NCBI GenBank assembly: GCA_964437245.1
Contig: CAYTGJ010000101.1
Span: 1-16,426 of the forward strand
From: JANYCO01 sp964437245
Lineage (GTDB): Bacteria; Bacteroidota; Bacteroidia; Cytophagales; Cytophagaceae
Direction: 5' to 3'
DNA length: 16,426 bases
Part shown: positions 8,901 to 16,372 of the stretch, one piece after another
Position numbering within the stretch: position 1 is the first letter of the stretch
Layout of the letters: the number at the start of each line of letters is the position of its first letter
Program-made: the position numbers and the translations under genes
Notes under the pieces: model-generated
Told to the model about the DNA's origin: nothing
The model's database searches: none
The model's input: only the letters and a program-made list of their open reading frames with translations

Positions 8901-10185
8901 CGAACTTCCTAAACTGGAAAATGAAATAGAAGAACTGGAAAAAACCTTGAGCGCCAGTTCGGAGCTGTTTGCCAATGTATACGAACGCAACATCACCTAC
9001 GAATGGAAGGAGTTGCGCAAGGTGTTGAAGGAAAATGAGATCGCACTGGAAATATTCCCGTTTAGGGTATACGATAAAAATTTCACGGACATTGTATGGT
9101 ATGCTGCTATGGCAGTGAGCCAGGACAGTAAGAGCAATCCCGATTTTGTGTTGTTGAAAAACGGAGCCGAGCTGGATTCCAAATACATTCGCTATTACAG
9201 GAACTGTATCAAATTTGATATAGAAGATGAACTGTCCTACGATGTTTTCTGGAAACCTGTACAAGGATTGCTGAAAAAAGAATATGCTAATATTTATCTC
9301 TCGGTGGACGGTACTTACAATCAGATCAACCTGGAATCGATCCGTACTCCTGACAATAATTATTTGTTAAACAAAAATAATCTTTTACTCTTGAGCAGTA
9401 CGCGTGACCTGCTGACCAGAAATGCAGTGAAAAAATCAGGGAAAAAGAAATCTGCTGCAGAGAGCGTACAGGATAAGACAATCGTACTATTCGGGAACCC
9501 TTCTTACTATCCTGAAAAAATAGAAACTGCGGACAGAAAAACAGTCCAGTTGCCAGGAGCCGAAGAAGAAGTAAAGCAACTGGCCGGCCTTATGAAAGCG
9601 AGCAACTGGAAAACAGAGCTGTTCCTGAACGAAGCTGCTATGGAAGATAAAGTGAAGAAACTGAACAGCCCCAGGGTTTTTCACATTGCTACCCACGGTT
9701 TTTTTCTGGAAGATGCTGCGGGGGGAGAGATGATGGACGAAGTTGCCCAGAAGGCGGTTCAGAATCCGTTGCTGCGTTCGGGTTTGTTGCTGAAAAACGG
9801 AGGATACCTGTTGCGCTCAGGAAACGTCAATGAATTCAACCGTGAAGACGGAATCCTGACGTCCTACGAAGCGATGAACCTTGGCCTTGATCATACCGAA
9901 CTGGTCGTACTGAGTGCGTGTGAGACCGGCTTGGGAGAAATGAAACTCGGAGAAGGAGTATACGGACTCCAGCGTTCGTTTATGGTAGCCGGATCGGATG
10001 CGGTCATCATGAGTTTATTCAAGGTAAGTGATGAAATTACCACCGAGCTGATGACGATCTTTTATAAAAAATGGATGGAGTCAGGAGACAAACGCCGTGC
10101 TTTTGTAGAAGCGAAAAAAGAGATCCATACACGTTATAATAATGTAAAATACTGGGCGGCGTTTTTGATGGTAGGAGTCGAATAG
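5941..10185 (+). CDS. Exported TPR-CHAT protein (caspase-like peptidase domain)
   Basis: This 1414-residue protein starts with a Sec signal peptide (MKKYILF..., probable cleavage after VSA at 19-21), so it should leave the cytoplasm. Residues about 30-880 are helical tetratricopeptide-type repeats; clear ones with the G-Y-x-x-A pattern lie at about 637-720 and 730-870. A charged, probably coiled-coil stretch follows (about 970-1000). The C-terminal CHAT domain (about 1101-1412) is a caspase-fold cysteine peptidase domain. Its dyad looks intact: His1252 in HIATHGFF and Cys1327 in LSACETG, followed by LGEGVYGLQRSF and the SLFKVSD region. TPR-CHAT proteins include the CRISPR-linked Csx29 and gasdermin-associated peptidases, but no such partner lies here and an exported version cannot share that job unchanged. 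Its substrate is unknown. It has its own terminator downstream. Confidence 0.92.
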   Translation: MKKYILFCVSILITVSATVSAKEVNWEQAFANAEYSYQQGDYKLGFDLVKKLDNQVKATFGEQSLYKARVASLQAKYHVAMGRFAEYKRSVENAAAIIASANKSDATLHARTLQDITEAYIAYHEFLTAEGYNTQARKLVTENKIADRYTINRIMLAYLKIRASSGYFNKTSEEIIPLMTSVSDGFAIPETSKDAKGKEKPVKYSKQETILRAKIYADMANLQASVMIENGEYEQAGSRLEQNQIWIQKNIGPKEGSYAEALYWQAMIALDKEDYYEAEKKLRKAESVANGYLKPNAELLQTIEESLIPTLKTLEKNKEAQIKNDEVDSKIRTYYGRKSFAYQRNNLIDTRRDILNQDWKKAEVSLEAFLSDPEVVPSDHLWRANVLLTLYEVYMQNNKIDKAEKALFEAVAIKKQKLGDKAPAYHMAQLIVAEHYVVSGDQFKMAESIYQTSLEQVVKKEVGHKNKYYAGYNYGAIKLYLQTDRFEKAYSLAREMLTETEQLYSVSSIQYAICLEKYATADIVTGKYGEATNKLEKSLRLFTEKGKARDRLDHAHTLECIARLQILQGLYEEAETTLRKSDKLTRKSTSGNVKFSSTSEEITELNIYLGKYSDTEEFLRELLESREAKYGKTSSSLIQPLNLLGYLQLITGNYIESEIYIKRAMQIAKDKLGEGSSRYAESLKLLERLYASVGDYAKAETIGEEVVAIARKVYGNNHVFVAQAVNELALVKHFNKKPKKEVENLFDQSLKIIAANIGENSPVYAEVLENASVFYLQTERMDKALEILDKANGIWISRLGEQNSHTARICYIKGDIYYLKKNYQEANAFFLKSKNLYLKLFDADHPGYVEALGKTAQMYYCLGDVKRSVEAAEETIRKSMVYLDKIFPTLSERGKASYWDKVKNDYEFYKSLAFTQNATYPDMIGTVYNITLKTKSILLSSSIKVRERILKSGDTTLVRNYEKWIEKRELLTSVYSMSSAQRKENNIELPKLENEIEELEKTLSASSELFANVYERNITYEWKELRKVLKENEIALEIFPFRVYDKNFTDIVWYAAMAVSQDSKSNPDFVLLKNGAELDSKYIRYYRNCIKFDIEDELSYDVFWKPVQGLLKKEYANIYLSVDGTYNQINLESIRTPDNNYLLNKNNLLLLSSTRDLLTRNAVKKSGKKKSAAESVQDKTIVLFGNPSYYPEKIETADRKTVQLPGAEEEVKQLAGLMKASNWKTELFLNEAAMEDKVKKLNSPRVFHIATHGFFLEDAAGGEMMDEVAQKAVQNPLLRSGLLLKNGGYLLRSGNVNEFNREDGILTSYEAMNLGLDHTELVVLSACETGLGEMKLGEGVYGLQRSFMVAGSDAVIMSLFKVSDEITTELMTIFYKKWMESGDKRRAFVEAKKEIHTRYNNVKYWAAFLMVGVE

Positions 10186-10285
10186 TGTGTTAGAATTCCT
10201 CTCAAAGATAGAGATAAATGAAGTCGTGAATGACAAAATTATTTTACCTTCCTGCCAAAGAAGTATGAGCATGATCTTATTTTGC

Positions 10286-10316
10286 CTCCCGGACCTGTTA
10301 TCCGGGAGTTGTTTTT
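10286..10316 (+). terminator. Rho-independent terminator of the TPR-CHAT gene
   Basis: CTCCCGGA (10286-10293) pairs with TCCGGGAG (10301-10308) over a seven-base loop, followed by TTGTTTTT. It lies between two convergent genes. The reverse direction lacks a T run, so it mainly serves the + strand. Confidence 0.8.
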
Positions 10317-10320
10317 GAGC

Positions 10321-13300
10321 TTAGCTCCCCAGCTTTTTGAGTAGTTCAAGGGCAGCATCGCTCAGGATAGTTCCAGGTCCGTAGATGCCTGCAACGCCGG
10401 CCTGATACAGGAAGGAATGATCTTTTTCGGGAATAATCCCTCCGGCGATGACAAGGATATCTTCCCTTCCCGCTTCTTTCAGCAGACGGATCAATTCCGG
10501 AATGAGTGTCTTATGACCCGCGGCCAGACTGGAAATTCCTATGATGTGAACATCGTTTTCCATAGCCTGACGGGCTACTTCTTCCGGGATACTGAACAAA
10601 GGACCAAGGTCTACATCAAATCCAAGATCTGAGAATCCTCCTGCGATCAGCTTGGCCCCTCTGTCGTGTCCATCCTGTCCCATCTTGGCAACCAGGATAC
10701 GGGGCCTTCTTCCATTTTGCTTTATGAATTTTTCAGTCTGCTTTAAAACAGCCTGTAGTTGTTTCTGATCGGTCATAGCTTTTTTGTATACCCCTGAAAT
10801 AGTACTAGAAGAGGCGATGTGTCTGCCGAAAACGCTTTCCATGGCCAGTGAGATCTCCCCAAGGGTGGCCCGGTGACGTGCTGCGGTAATGGCAAGTTCC
10901 AGAAGGTTGCCTTCTCCGGAGCCCGCACAGGCGGTAATGGCCTCAAGTGCCCTGGCCACCGCCTCCTGGTTCCGGTTCTGCTTCAGCAGTGCCAGGCGTT
11001 TGGTTTGTTCGGAGATCACCGTATGGTTATCTACCTCCAGCAGTTCTATGTCTTCGGGAAGTGCGTGCTGAAATTTATTAACGCCAACAATGATTTCGCT
11101 GGAAGAATCAATAAGGGCTTGCTTTTTCGCTGCCGCTTCTTCTATGCGCATTTTTGGGATTCCTGATTCGATCGCTTTGGTCATTCCTCCTGCCGCCTCG
11201 ATTTCCTGTATATGATTCAAGGCTTTGGTGATCAGTTGTTCGGTCAGGGATTCGAGGTAATGTGCACCTCCTGTAGGGTCAATATGCTCACAGAGACCGC
11301 TTTCTTTCTGCAGATAAAGCTGGGTCTCCCGGGCTATCCGGGCCGAGCGCTCAGAGGGGAGCGCCATGGCTTCATCGTAGGAGTTGGTGTGAAGAGATTG
11401 CGTATGCCCCAGTACCGCAGCGATGGCTTCAATGGTGGTTCGGATAATATTATTGTACGGATCTTTGCTCGTCAGGCTCCAGCCGGAGGTCTGACAATGG
11501 GTACGGAGCATCAGTGATTTTTCATTCTGAGGATTGAAAGGTTTCATCAGATGGGCCCATAAAAAACGTCCGGCACGCATCTTGGCTATTTCCATAAACA
11601 TATTCATCCCGATCCCCCAGAAAAAACTAAGACGGGGTGCCAGGTTGTCTACCGGGATTCCCTGGCGGAGGCCTGTTCGTACATATTCAAGCCCGTCCGC
11701 CAGTGTATAGGCAAGCTCCAGATCTGCGGGAGCTCCCGCTTCGTGCATGTGATAGCCGCTGATACTGATGCTGTTGAACTTAGGCATATGCGAGGAGCAA
11801 TAAGCAAAAATATCTCCTACGATTTTCATCGAGGCAGCAGGAGGATAGATATAAGTGTTGCGGACCAGAAACTCTTTAAGAATATCGTTCTGGATTGTGC
11901 CCGTTAGTACGGAAGCATTCAGTCCCTGCTCTTCTGCTGCTACTATGTAAAAAGCGAGGACAGGGATCACCGCACCGTTCATGGTCATGGAAACGGAGAT
12001 TTTATCCAGTGGAATTCCCTCAAAAAGGATCTTCATGTCCTCGACAGAATCAATGGCTACTCCCGCTTTTCCCACGTCACCCCGTACACGGGAGTGGTCA
12101 GAGTCATAGCCCCGGTGAGTAGGAAGATCAAAGGCTACCGAAAGACCGGTTTGACCGGCTGTCATATTTTTTTTATAAAAAAGATTGGAGGCTTCGGCGG
12201 TGGAAAATCCTGCATATTGACGGATGGTCCAGGGCTTCTGAAGATACATGCTGGCATAAGGCCCCCGCGTATAGGGCGGAAGTCCTGCGGAGTAATCATG
12301 AGAAAGGTCATGTCCGGAATAGAATGAGCGAAGCACTATGTTCTCAGCAGTGACGAAAGCGGTTCGCTCCTCTGACCCGGTAGGTTCAACAGGGAGCAAG
12401 GGAGAAAGCTTTATGGAATATCCTGATGCTTCCAGTTTCCTGAGTAGTTCTGTTAGATACTGGTCTGTCAGGCTCTCTATCGTATAGCTGCCGCAGAGTG
12501 GGTCTTTTACAAAACTTAAATACGATTCATGTTCCAGTATATTACTGATGTTTGCGGTGAGTCTCCGGCGCGAAGCATTGTATTGATCTTCCGGAGAAAG
12601 ACGGAAGCCCAGGGAGTTGCATCCGCCACAAACAGAAGCAATGGCTTGTGTGGTATTTCGGATGGTATCCGTTTCGAAATTTCCTTCAGCAGAAAGAAAA
12701 GCATGGATCCGAACTGGAAGTGGAACCGCAAAATAGTGTTGCACAAGTAGATGCCAGCAGTACCGGAGTGCCCGGAGCATGGCGATCTCTGAAATGATCT
12801 TATCTCCGGGTGTCCATACCAGGATTATTTTATTGAGAAGACCAGGGGATTTGTTTTGTTCAGCAAGTGTTTCAAATAGAATGCAAAGTGTCCTGGCCAG
12901 CTCCAGAAAATTTTCGGCGGGATCTTTTCCCTTAACATCTTCTCCGAGTAATAGCTGATCCTCTTTTTCCAGCAGCTCGATGAGAGCTGATCCGGTAAAC
13001 TGATCCGGGGAGCGTAAGGTGCAGAAACTAAGGATCGTTCCTTTGAGTGCATTACGGATTTTTGTTTGCCGGGAAGTGCTGACCGGCTGAGAAGAAAGCA
13101 AATAGATTTCTTGGGCTCCGTTTTGGAGGGATTTTCGGACCTGTTGAACCGCTCTCTCTTTTTCGTCAAGAGAAATGAACTCTTTTAAACTCCATCCGGA
13201 GGGAAATAATGAGTGAGGTGCAAGCTTCTCACATAAAAAAGGAAGGAGAGACAATTCTTTTAGATCTTCCGATCCTTTCAGAGCATTGAAAAAAAAAGCA

Positions 13301-13410
13301 TTGTCGTGCGAAAGCGGAGAAAAGGATTCTCCTGCGATCTTGTCTTGCCAGTTCTCCCTGGAAGCCTCTTTAAATAAGGACCTTAGGAGGTTGTTAAGTT
13401 TGTCGGGCAT
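10321..13410 (-). CDS. Methylmalonyl-CoA mutase, MutA-like segment fused to complete MutB
   Basis: This enzyme interconverts methylmalonyl-CoA and succinyl-CoA with adenosylcobalamin, linking propionyl-CoA to the TCA cycle. Residues about 1-345 resemble a shortened MutA: LFKEASRENWQDK near the start, and a degenerate barrel end (about 235-320) with RNTTQAIASVCGG and DPLCGSYTIESL. Residues about 375-1029 are a full MutB. In family numbering (Propionibacterium MutB) Tyr89 is Tyr399, Arg207 is Arg517 and His244 is His554. All are conserved and indicate methylmalonyl-CoA rather than isobutyryl-CoA. The C-terminal cobalamin domain has the DGHDRG motif with axial ligand His915. MutA normally carries about 450-640 residues and its own gene; here its C-terminal half is missing and one unbroken frame joins the parts. 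No GTPase domain is present, which excludes IcmF. Epimerase and MeaB chaperone genes are not nearby. Confidence 0.95.
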   Translation of the reverse strand: MPDKLNNLLRSLFKEASRENWQDKIAGESFSPLSHDNAFFFNALKGSEDLKELSLLPFLCEKLAPHSLFPSGWSLKEFISLDEKERAVQQVRKSLQNGAQEIYLLSSQPVSTSRQTKIRNALKGTILSFCTLRSPDQFTGSALIELLEKEDQLLLGEDVKGKDPAENFLELARTLCILFETLAEQNKSPGLLNKIILVWTPGDKIISEIAMLRALRYCWHLLVQHYFAVPLPVRIHAFLSAEGNFETDTIRNTTQAIASVCGGCNSLGFRLSPEDQYNASRRRLTANISNILEHESYLSFVKDPLCGSYTIESLTDQYLTELLRKLEASGYSIKLSPLLPVEPTGSEERTAFVTAENIVLRSFYSGHDLSHDYSAGLPPYTRGPYASMYLQKPWTIRQYAGFSTAEASNLFYKKNMTAGQTGLSVAFDLPTHRGYDSDHSRVRGDVGKAGVAIDSVEDMKILFEGIPLDKISVSMTMNGAVIPVLAFYIVAAEEQGLNASVLTGTIQNDILKEFLVRNTYIYPPAASMKIVGDIFAYCSSHMPKFNSISISGYHMHEAGAPADLELAYTLADGLEYVRTGLRQGIPVDNLAPRLSFFWGIGMNMFMEIAKMRAGRFLWAHLMKPFNPQNEKSLMLRTHCQTSGWSLTSKDPYNNIIRTTIEAIAAVLGHTQSLHTNSYDEAMALPSERSARIARETQLYLQKESGLCEHIDPTGGAHYLESLTEQLITKALNHIQEIEAAGGMTKAIESGIPKMRIEEAAAKKQALIDSSSEIIVGVNKFQHALPEDIELLEVDNHTVISEQTKRLALLKQNRNQEAVARALEAITACAGSGEGNLLELAITAARHRATLGEISLAMESVFGRHIASSSTISGVYKKAMTDQKQLQAVLKQTEKFIKQNGRRPRILVAKMGQDGHDRGAKLIAGGFSDLGFDVDLGPLFSIPEEVARQAMENDVHIIGISSLAAGHKTLIPELIRLLKEAGREDILVIAGGIIPEKDHSFLYQAGVAGIYGPGTILSDAALELLKKLGS

Positions 13411-13726
13411 AACATACTAAGGTTAAATGCTTATATAATAGTTATTTTTTTTTACTTTTCTTACATATACGTTTAATTAATTTTAAAGGAGAAAAATAAA
13501 AAAAAATAATATTTAGAAGGCTGGAAAGAGGTAGTATTGTGTATAAAATAATCAAGAATCGCCTGTATTTTAGTAAGAATTTTTTATTAAGAAATTGTAA
13601 AAAACAAGACTATCAACATTATCAAAAAGTCAATACCCTTGATAAGTTTTTTTAGTATTTTTTTTTTCACATTTTTGTCTCCCCGCTCAGTGAAAGGGGA
13701 ACCTACTTTATTAAAGACCGCCGAAT
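13411..13726. other. AT-rich divergent region between the mutase gene and dnaA
   Basis: This 316-bp stretch is very A/T-rich, with T9 at 13445-13453 and T10 at 13658-13667. It contains one good DnaA-box match (13538-13546) and a short hairpin in the dnaA leader, TCCCC/GGGGA (13680-13684 and 13696-13700). No TAnnTTTG promoter stands out for either gene; CATTTTTG (13670-13677) is the closest for dnaA. It must hold both promoters, and it could contain a replication origin, though one box is weak support. Confidence 0.5.
13538..13546 (-). promoter_or_regulatory. DnaA box upstream of dnaA
   Basis: The - strand reads TTATACACA, one mismatch from TTATCCACA and within the relaxed consensus TTATNCACA. 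Looser matches, CTATCAACA and TTATCAAAA, lie near 13608-13626. It fits autoregulation of dnaA or an origin. Confidence 0.4.
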
Positions 13727-15142
13727 ATGATAGATATAAAAGACTGTAAATCAACTTGGAGTAACTGCCTCTCGATCATCCGGGAGATGGTTGGCGACCA
13801 AAGTTTTAAGACATGGTTTGAGCCTATTGTACCTTTGTCTCTGACTAATAATGTCTTAACGATTCAGGTGCCAAGCCGCTTTTTTTATGAGTGGCTGGAA
13901 GAACATTATGTACATGTTTTGAAAGATGCAATTCATACTGAGTTAGGGCCCTCAGCAAGACTGGAATATGCGATTTCAAGTGACGGTAAAACCGTTGAAA
14001 ACAATAAATTATATAACATCAGTTTACAAACCGGTAACAAAGCAGGTAACAAGACTCCCGATGCAGCTGTAAAACCTTATGTTGAAACTCAGGCTAATCA
14101 GTTTGGTTTTGATGTTCAGCTTAATACCCAGTACCAGTTTGAAAATTTCATCGAAGGGGATTGCAACCGACTGGCACGTTCATCTGGTTTTGCAGTAGCC
14201 AAAAAACCAGGATCTACCTCGTTTAACCCATTAATGTTATACGGAAAAGTAGGACTGGGGAAAACACACCTTGTTCAGGCAATCGGAAACTACATTAAAA
14301 AGAATCACGAAGGAAAATCGATCCTGTACGTTTCTTCTGAAAAATTTGCGAACCAATTTATGGAAGCTGTTAAAAACAACAGCATTCGTGAGTTTTCCAA
14401 TTTCTTCCTGAAAACAGATGTGTTGATTCTGGACGATGTACAGTTTTTTGCGAATAAAGAAAAAACGCAGGAAGTGTTCTTCCATATCTTCAATGATCTT
14501 CATCAGTCAGGCAAGCAGATCATCATGACGAGCGACAAGGCTCCGAAAGATCTGGCAGGATTCCAGGAAAGACTTCTTTCCCGCTTTAAATGGGGACTGA
14601 CTGCAGACCTGCAGACTCCTGATTTTGAAACCCGCGTGGCGATTATTCAGAAAAAACTGGAAGCAGAACAAATGGAAATTCCGGTAGAAGTACTGGAATA
14701 CCTGGCCTATAGCATTGACACTAATGTACGTGAACTGGAAGGCGTGATCATTTCGATGGTAGCCCAGGCTTCGCTGAACCAGAAACAAATCGATCTTGAG
14801 CTTGCGAAGCAGACGATCCAGACGATCGTACAAAATGTAGAAGCCGAAGTAGGGATTGACTATATCATGAAGTTCGTATCGGAATACTTCAACGTAACGA
14901 TCGATCAGATGAAAGATAAGACCCGTAAGCGTGAAATCGTAGTGGCACGCCAGGTGTCCATGTATTTTGCCAAAGAATATACCAATATGTCTCTGAAATC
15001 CATCGGAAGCAATTTCGGTAACAGAGATCATAGTACTGTGATTCATGCGATCCAGTCTGTAAATGATCTGATGGATACAGATAAGAAATTTAATGCTACA
15101 ATGCAGGATCTGATGAAAAAAATAAAACTAAAAGCGATTTAA
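13727..15142 (+). CDS. dnaA: Chromosomal replication initiator protein DnaA
   Basis: This 471-residue protein is DnaA, the AAA+ ATPase that binds DnaA boxes at oriC, opens the DNA and loads the DnaB helicase. Domain I (about 1-80) contains the typical TWFEPI stretch, followed by a variable linker to about 130. Domain III has Walker A GKVGLGKT (173-180), Walker B LILDD (233-237) and the FQERLLSRFKWG segment (279-290) with arginine finger candidates. Domain IV carries the DnaA signature RDHSTVIHA from Arg433. Length is normal. The ATG has no Shine-Dalgarno sequence, as is usual here. dnaN and recF do not follow; a terminator closes the gene 30 bp after its stop, so it is a single-gene unit. Confidence 0.98.
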   Translation: MIDIKDCKSTWSNCLSIIREMVGDQSFKTWFEPIVPLSLTNNVLTIQVPSRFFYEWLEEHYVHVLKDAIHTELGPSARLEYAISSDGKTVENNKLYNISLQTGNKAGNKTPDAAVKPYVETQANQFGFDVQLNTQYQFENFIEGDCNRLARSSGFAVAKKPGSTSFNPLMLYGKVGLGKTHLVQAIGNYIKKNHEGKSILYVSSEKFANQFMEAVKNNSIREFSNFFLKTDVLILDDVQFFANKEKTQEVFFHIFNDLHQSGKQIIMTSDKAPKDLAGFQERLLSRFKWGLTADLQTPDFETRVAIIQKKLEAEQMEIPVEVLEYLAYSIDTNVRELEGVIISMVAQASLNQKQIDLELAKQTIQTIVQNVEAEVGIDYIMKFVSEYFNVTIDQMKDKTRKREIVVARQVSMYFAKEYTNMSLKSIGSNFGNRDHSTVIHAIQSVNDLMDTDKKFNATMQDLMKKIKLKAI

Positions 15143-15168
15143 TAAACTCATCCCCTGTGATACTTCTG

Positions 15169-15200
15169 AAAACCCTGCTTCTGGTAAGCAGGGTTTTTTT
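15169..15200 (+). terminator. Rho-independent terminator of dnaA
   Basis: AACCCTGCTT (15171-15180) pairs perfectly with AAGCAGGGTT (15186-15195) across a five-base loop. A run of seven T ends at 15200, and flanking A residues extend the stem. Confidence 0.9.
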
Positions 15201-15211
15201 GTTTGAATATC

Positions 15212-15505
15212 TTAAAATATGATGACTTTATTCCCGGATTTTGTTGTATTTAATAATTCAGTTAAATGAAGTCGTTTGTGGAAGACACAAACGATGGCTA
15301 ATAACAACATAGGAAGCTTCGGTTTGTGGGGACACAAACCGTTTGTCAATAGAAAAAGCAAAGCCAGGAATAGAATCAATATCATTACAATCATCTTCTT
15401 ATATGAGGATTGAATACCCTGCATTTTTTTGAGAGGCTTTCGGAACGTTTTGGATGCTGAAAAAACAGACAGACTGTCCCGGATGGGCAGGCCAACGGCT
15501 TTCAT
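15212..15505 (-). CDS. Doubtful small ORF with one membrane segment
   Basis: A 97-codon frame starts at ATG 15503-15505. It encodes a basic N-terminus, one strongly hydrophobic stretch (about residues 38-54) and a short tail. I recognise no family. The two hairpins described separately lie inside its tail codons and produce the similar peptides GLCPHKP and VCVFHKR 16 residues apart. That may mean a repeat element that happens to be open rather than a gene. No TAnnTTTG promoter is seen upstream on the - strand. It may equally be non-coding. Confidence 0.22.
   Translation of the reverse strand: MKAVGLPIRDSLSVFSASKTFRKPLKKMQGIQSSYKKMIVMILILFLALLFLLTNGLCPHKPKLPMLLLAIVCVFHKRLHLTELLNTTKSGNKVIIF
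15272..15346. repeat. Pair of related hairpins, REP-like
   Basis: TCGTTTGTG/CACAAACGA (15272-15280 and 15286-15294) and CGGTTTGTG/CACAAACCG (15320-15328 and 15333-15341) each form a perfect 9-bp stem with a loop of five or four bases. They share GTTTGTG and CACAAAC and are 48 bp apart. The second overlaps another palindrome, ACAAACCGTTTGT (15334-15346). No T run follows, so they are not classic terminators. Confidence 0.7.
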
Positions 15506-15561
15506 AAGTTTAATCTGAAATATTATCTAAATGATAACCTCCTGGATTGAAGGTTGAACTG

Positions 15562-16290
15562 TTATTTCTCAGGAAACAAAAGATTGTTTTCCCGTACAAA
15601 AGCTACCTGTCCTTTCCATTCAATTTTACACCAGATGTCTTTTCTGCTTTTAATGGTAACCCTATGTCCTTTTTTGATCTGTCCTATCAGATCAGCTCCC
15701 GAAGAAGGAGCCGACATCAGCGAAGCATCTTTGTTGACAATCGCACGTTCAGGAATAATATCGTAATTGGAAATAATATAGACCGCTCCGAGGATAATCA
15801 TGAATAAAAGCGGTCTAAGGCCCATTCCTGCCTTCTTTCTTTTCTTGAGGTATAAATAGATCAAAAAAAGAATTGAAGCCGTCAGAAACGCTAAAACGAT
15901 GTAGAAGTAATAACGATGATATAAGGAGGTGAAAAATACGATGTCGTTGTACTCATATCCTTCCAGGTTGTACCGGCTGGCCAGCTCATCCATTTTTTTC
16001 AGGACACTCTTATCCGGAATTTTATTGTAATAAATATTCAGGTAATAAAGGGCATATGTATAATCCCCCAATCCTTCTTCGATCAGAGAAAGCCGGATCA
16101 GCATTCTGGGCGTATAAAAACCCGAATGGTAAAAACGCTCGTAAAGCTCCATCGATTCCGTGTATTGCTTCTTTTCAAAGAGCGAATCTGCCGAATGCAA
16201 TATTTTTAAAGTATTTTCATTGGCATATACATCTGATGTATAATTAATTATAATAAATGTTAGTAAGATTGTAAATATTTTTCTGGACAT
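15562..16290 (-). CDS. BatE-like TPR/SH3 membrane protein
   Basis: This 242-residue protein has a signal peptide (probable cleavage after VYA at 21-23) and a short TPR-like helical region (about 28-110) with the ADSLFEKKQYTESMELYERF pattern. Two membrane segments follow (about 127-148 and 157-178), joined by a basic KKRKKAG turn. The C-terminal bacterial SH3-like domain (about 182-239) contains the motifs LMSAPSSGADLIGQIKKG and WCKIEWKGQVAFV. This architecture matches BatE of the Bacteroidota Bat (aerotolerance) cluster, but BatA-D are not beside it, so it may be a stand-alone paralogue. It probably acts as an envelope scaffold; no catalytic site is visible. The ATG at 16288-16290 lies two bases from the -33 element of the divergent tRNA promoter. 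Confidence 0.75.
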   Translation of the reverse strand: MSRKIFTILLTFIIINYTSDVYANENTLKILHSADSLFEKKQYTESMELYERFYHSGFYTPRMLIRLSLIEEGLGDYTYALYYLNIYYNKIPDKSVLKKMDELASRYNLEGYEYNDIVFFTSLYHRYYFYIVLAFLTASILFLIYLYLKKRKKAGMGLRPLLFMIILGAVYIISNYDIIPERAIVNKDASLMSAPSSGADLIGQIKKGHRVTIKSRKDIWCKIEWKGQVAFVRENNLLFPEK

Positions 16291-16292
16291 TG

Positions 16293-16324
16293 TTTGGTAT
16301 TATTGAAACAGTCTGCTACTTTTG
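16293..16324 (+). promoter_or_regulatory. Complete Bacteroidota promoter of tRNA-Lys
   Basis: TTTG (16293-16296) and TACTTTTG (16317-16324) are separated by exactly 20 bp, the same arrangement as the GH3 promoter. Transcription should start near 16330, about 43 bases before the tRNA. Confidence 0.8.
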
Positions 16325-16372
16325 CATCCGCAATTAGGGAAAAATATCCGACATTGTTAAGGTAAAAAATAA

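Noticed and set aside
8755..9264. 169-codon - strand frame inside the TPR-CHAT gene
   Set aside because: It is an antisense shadow rich in Phe and Ile, with no promoter or homology signal.
5941..10185. CRISPR-linked (Csx29-like) or gasdermin-activating CHAT protease system
   Set aside because: No CRISPR array, Cas gene or small gasdermin-like gene lies in the window, and the protein has a signal peptide.
10321..13410. IcmF-type fused isobutyryl-CoA mutase
   Set aside because: The cobalamin domain is at the C-terminus, no GTPase domain is present, and Tyr399 and Arg517 match methylmalonyl-CoA mutase.
14507..15046. 179-codon - strand frame inside dnaA
   Set aside because: It lies antisense to the most conserved part of DnaA and is explained as a shadow of its codon use.
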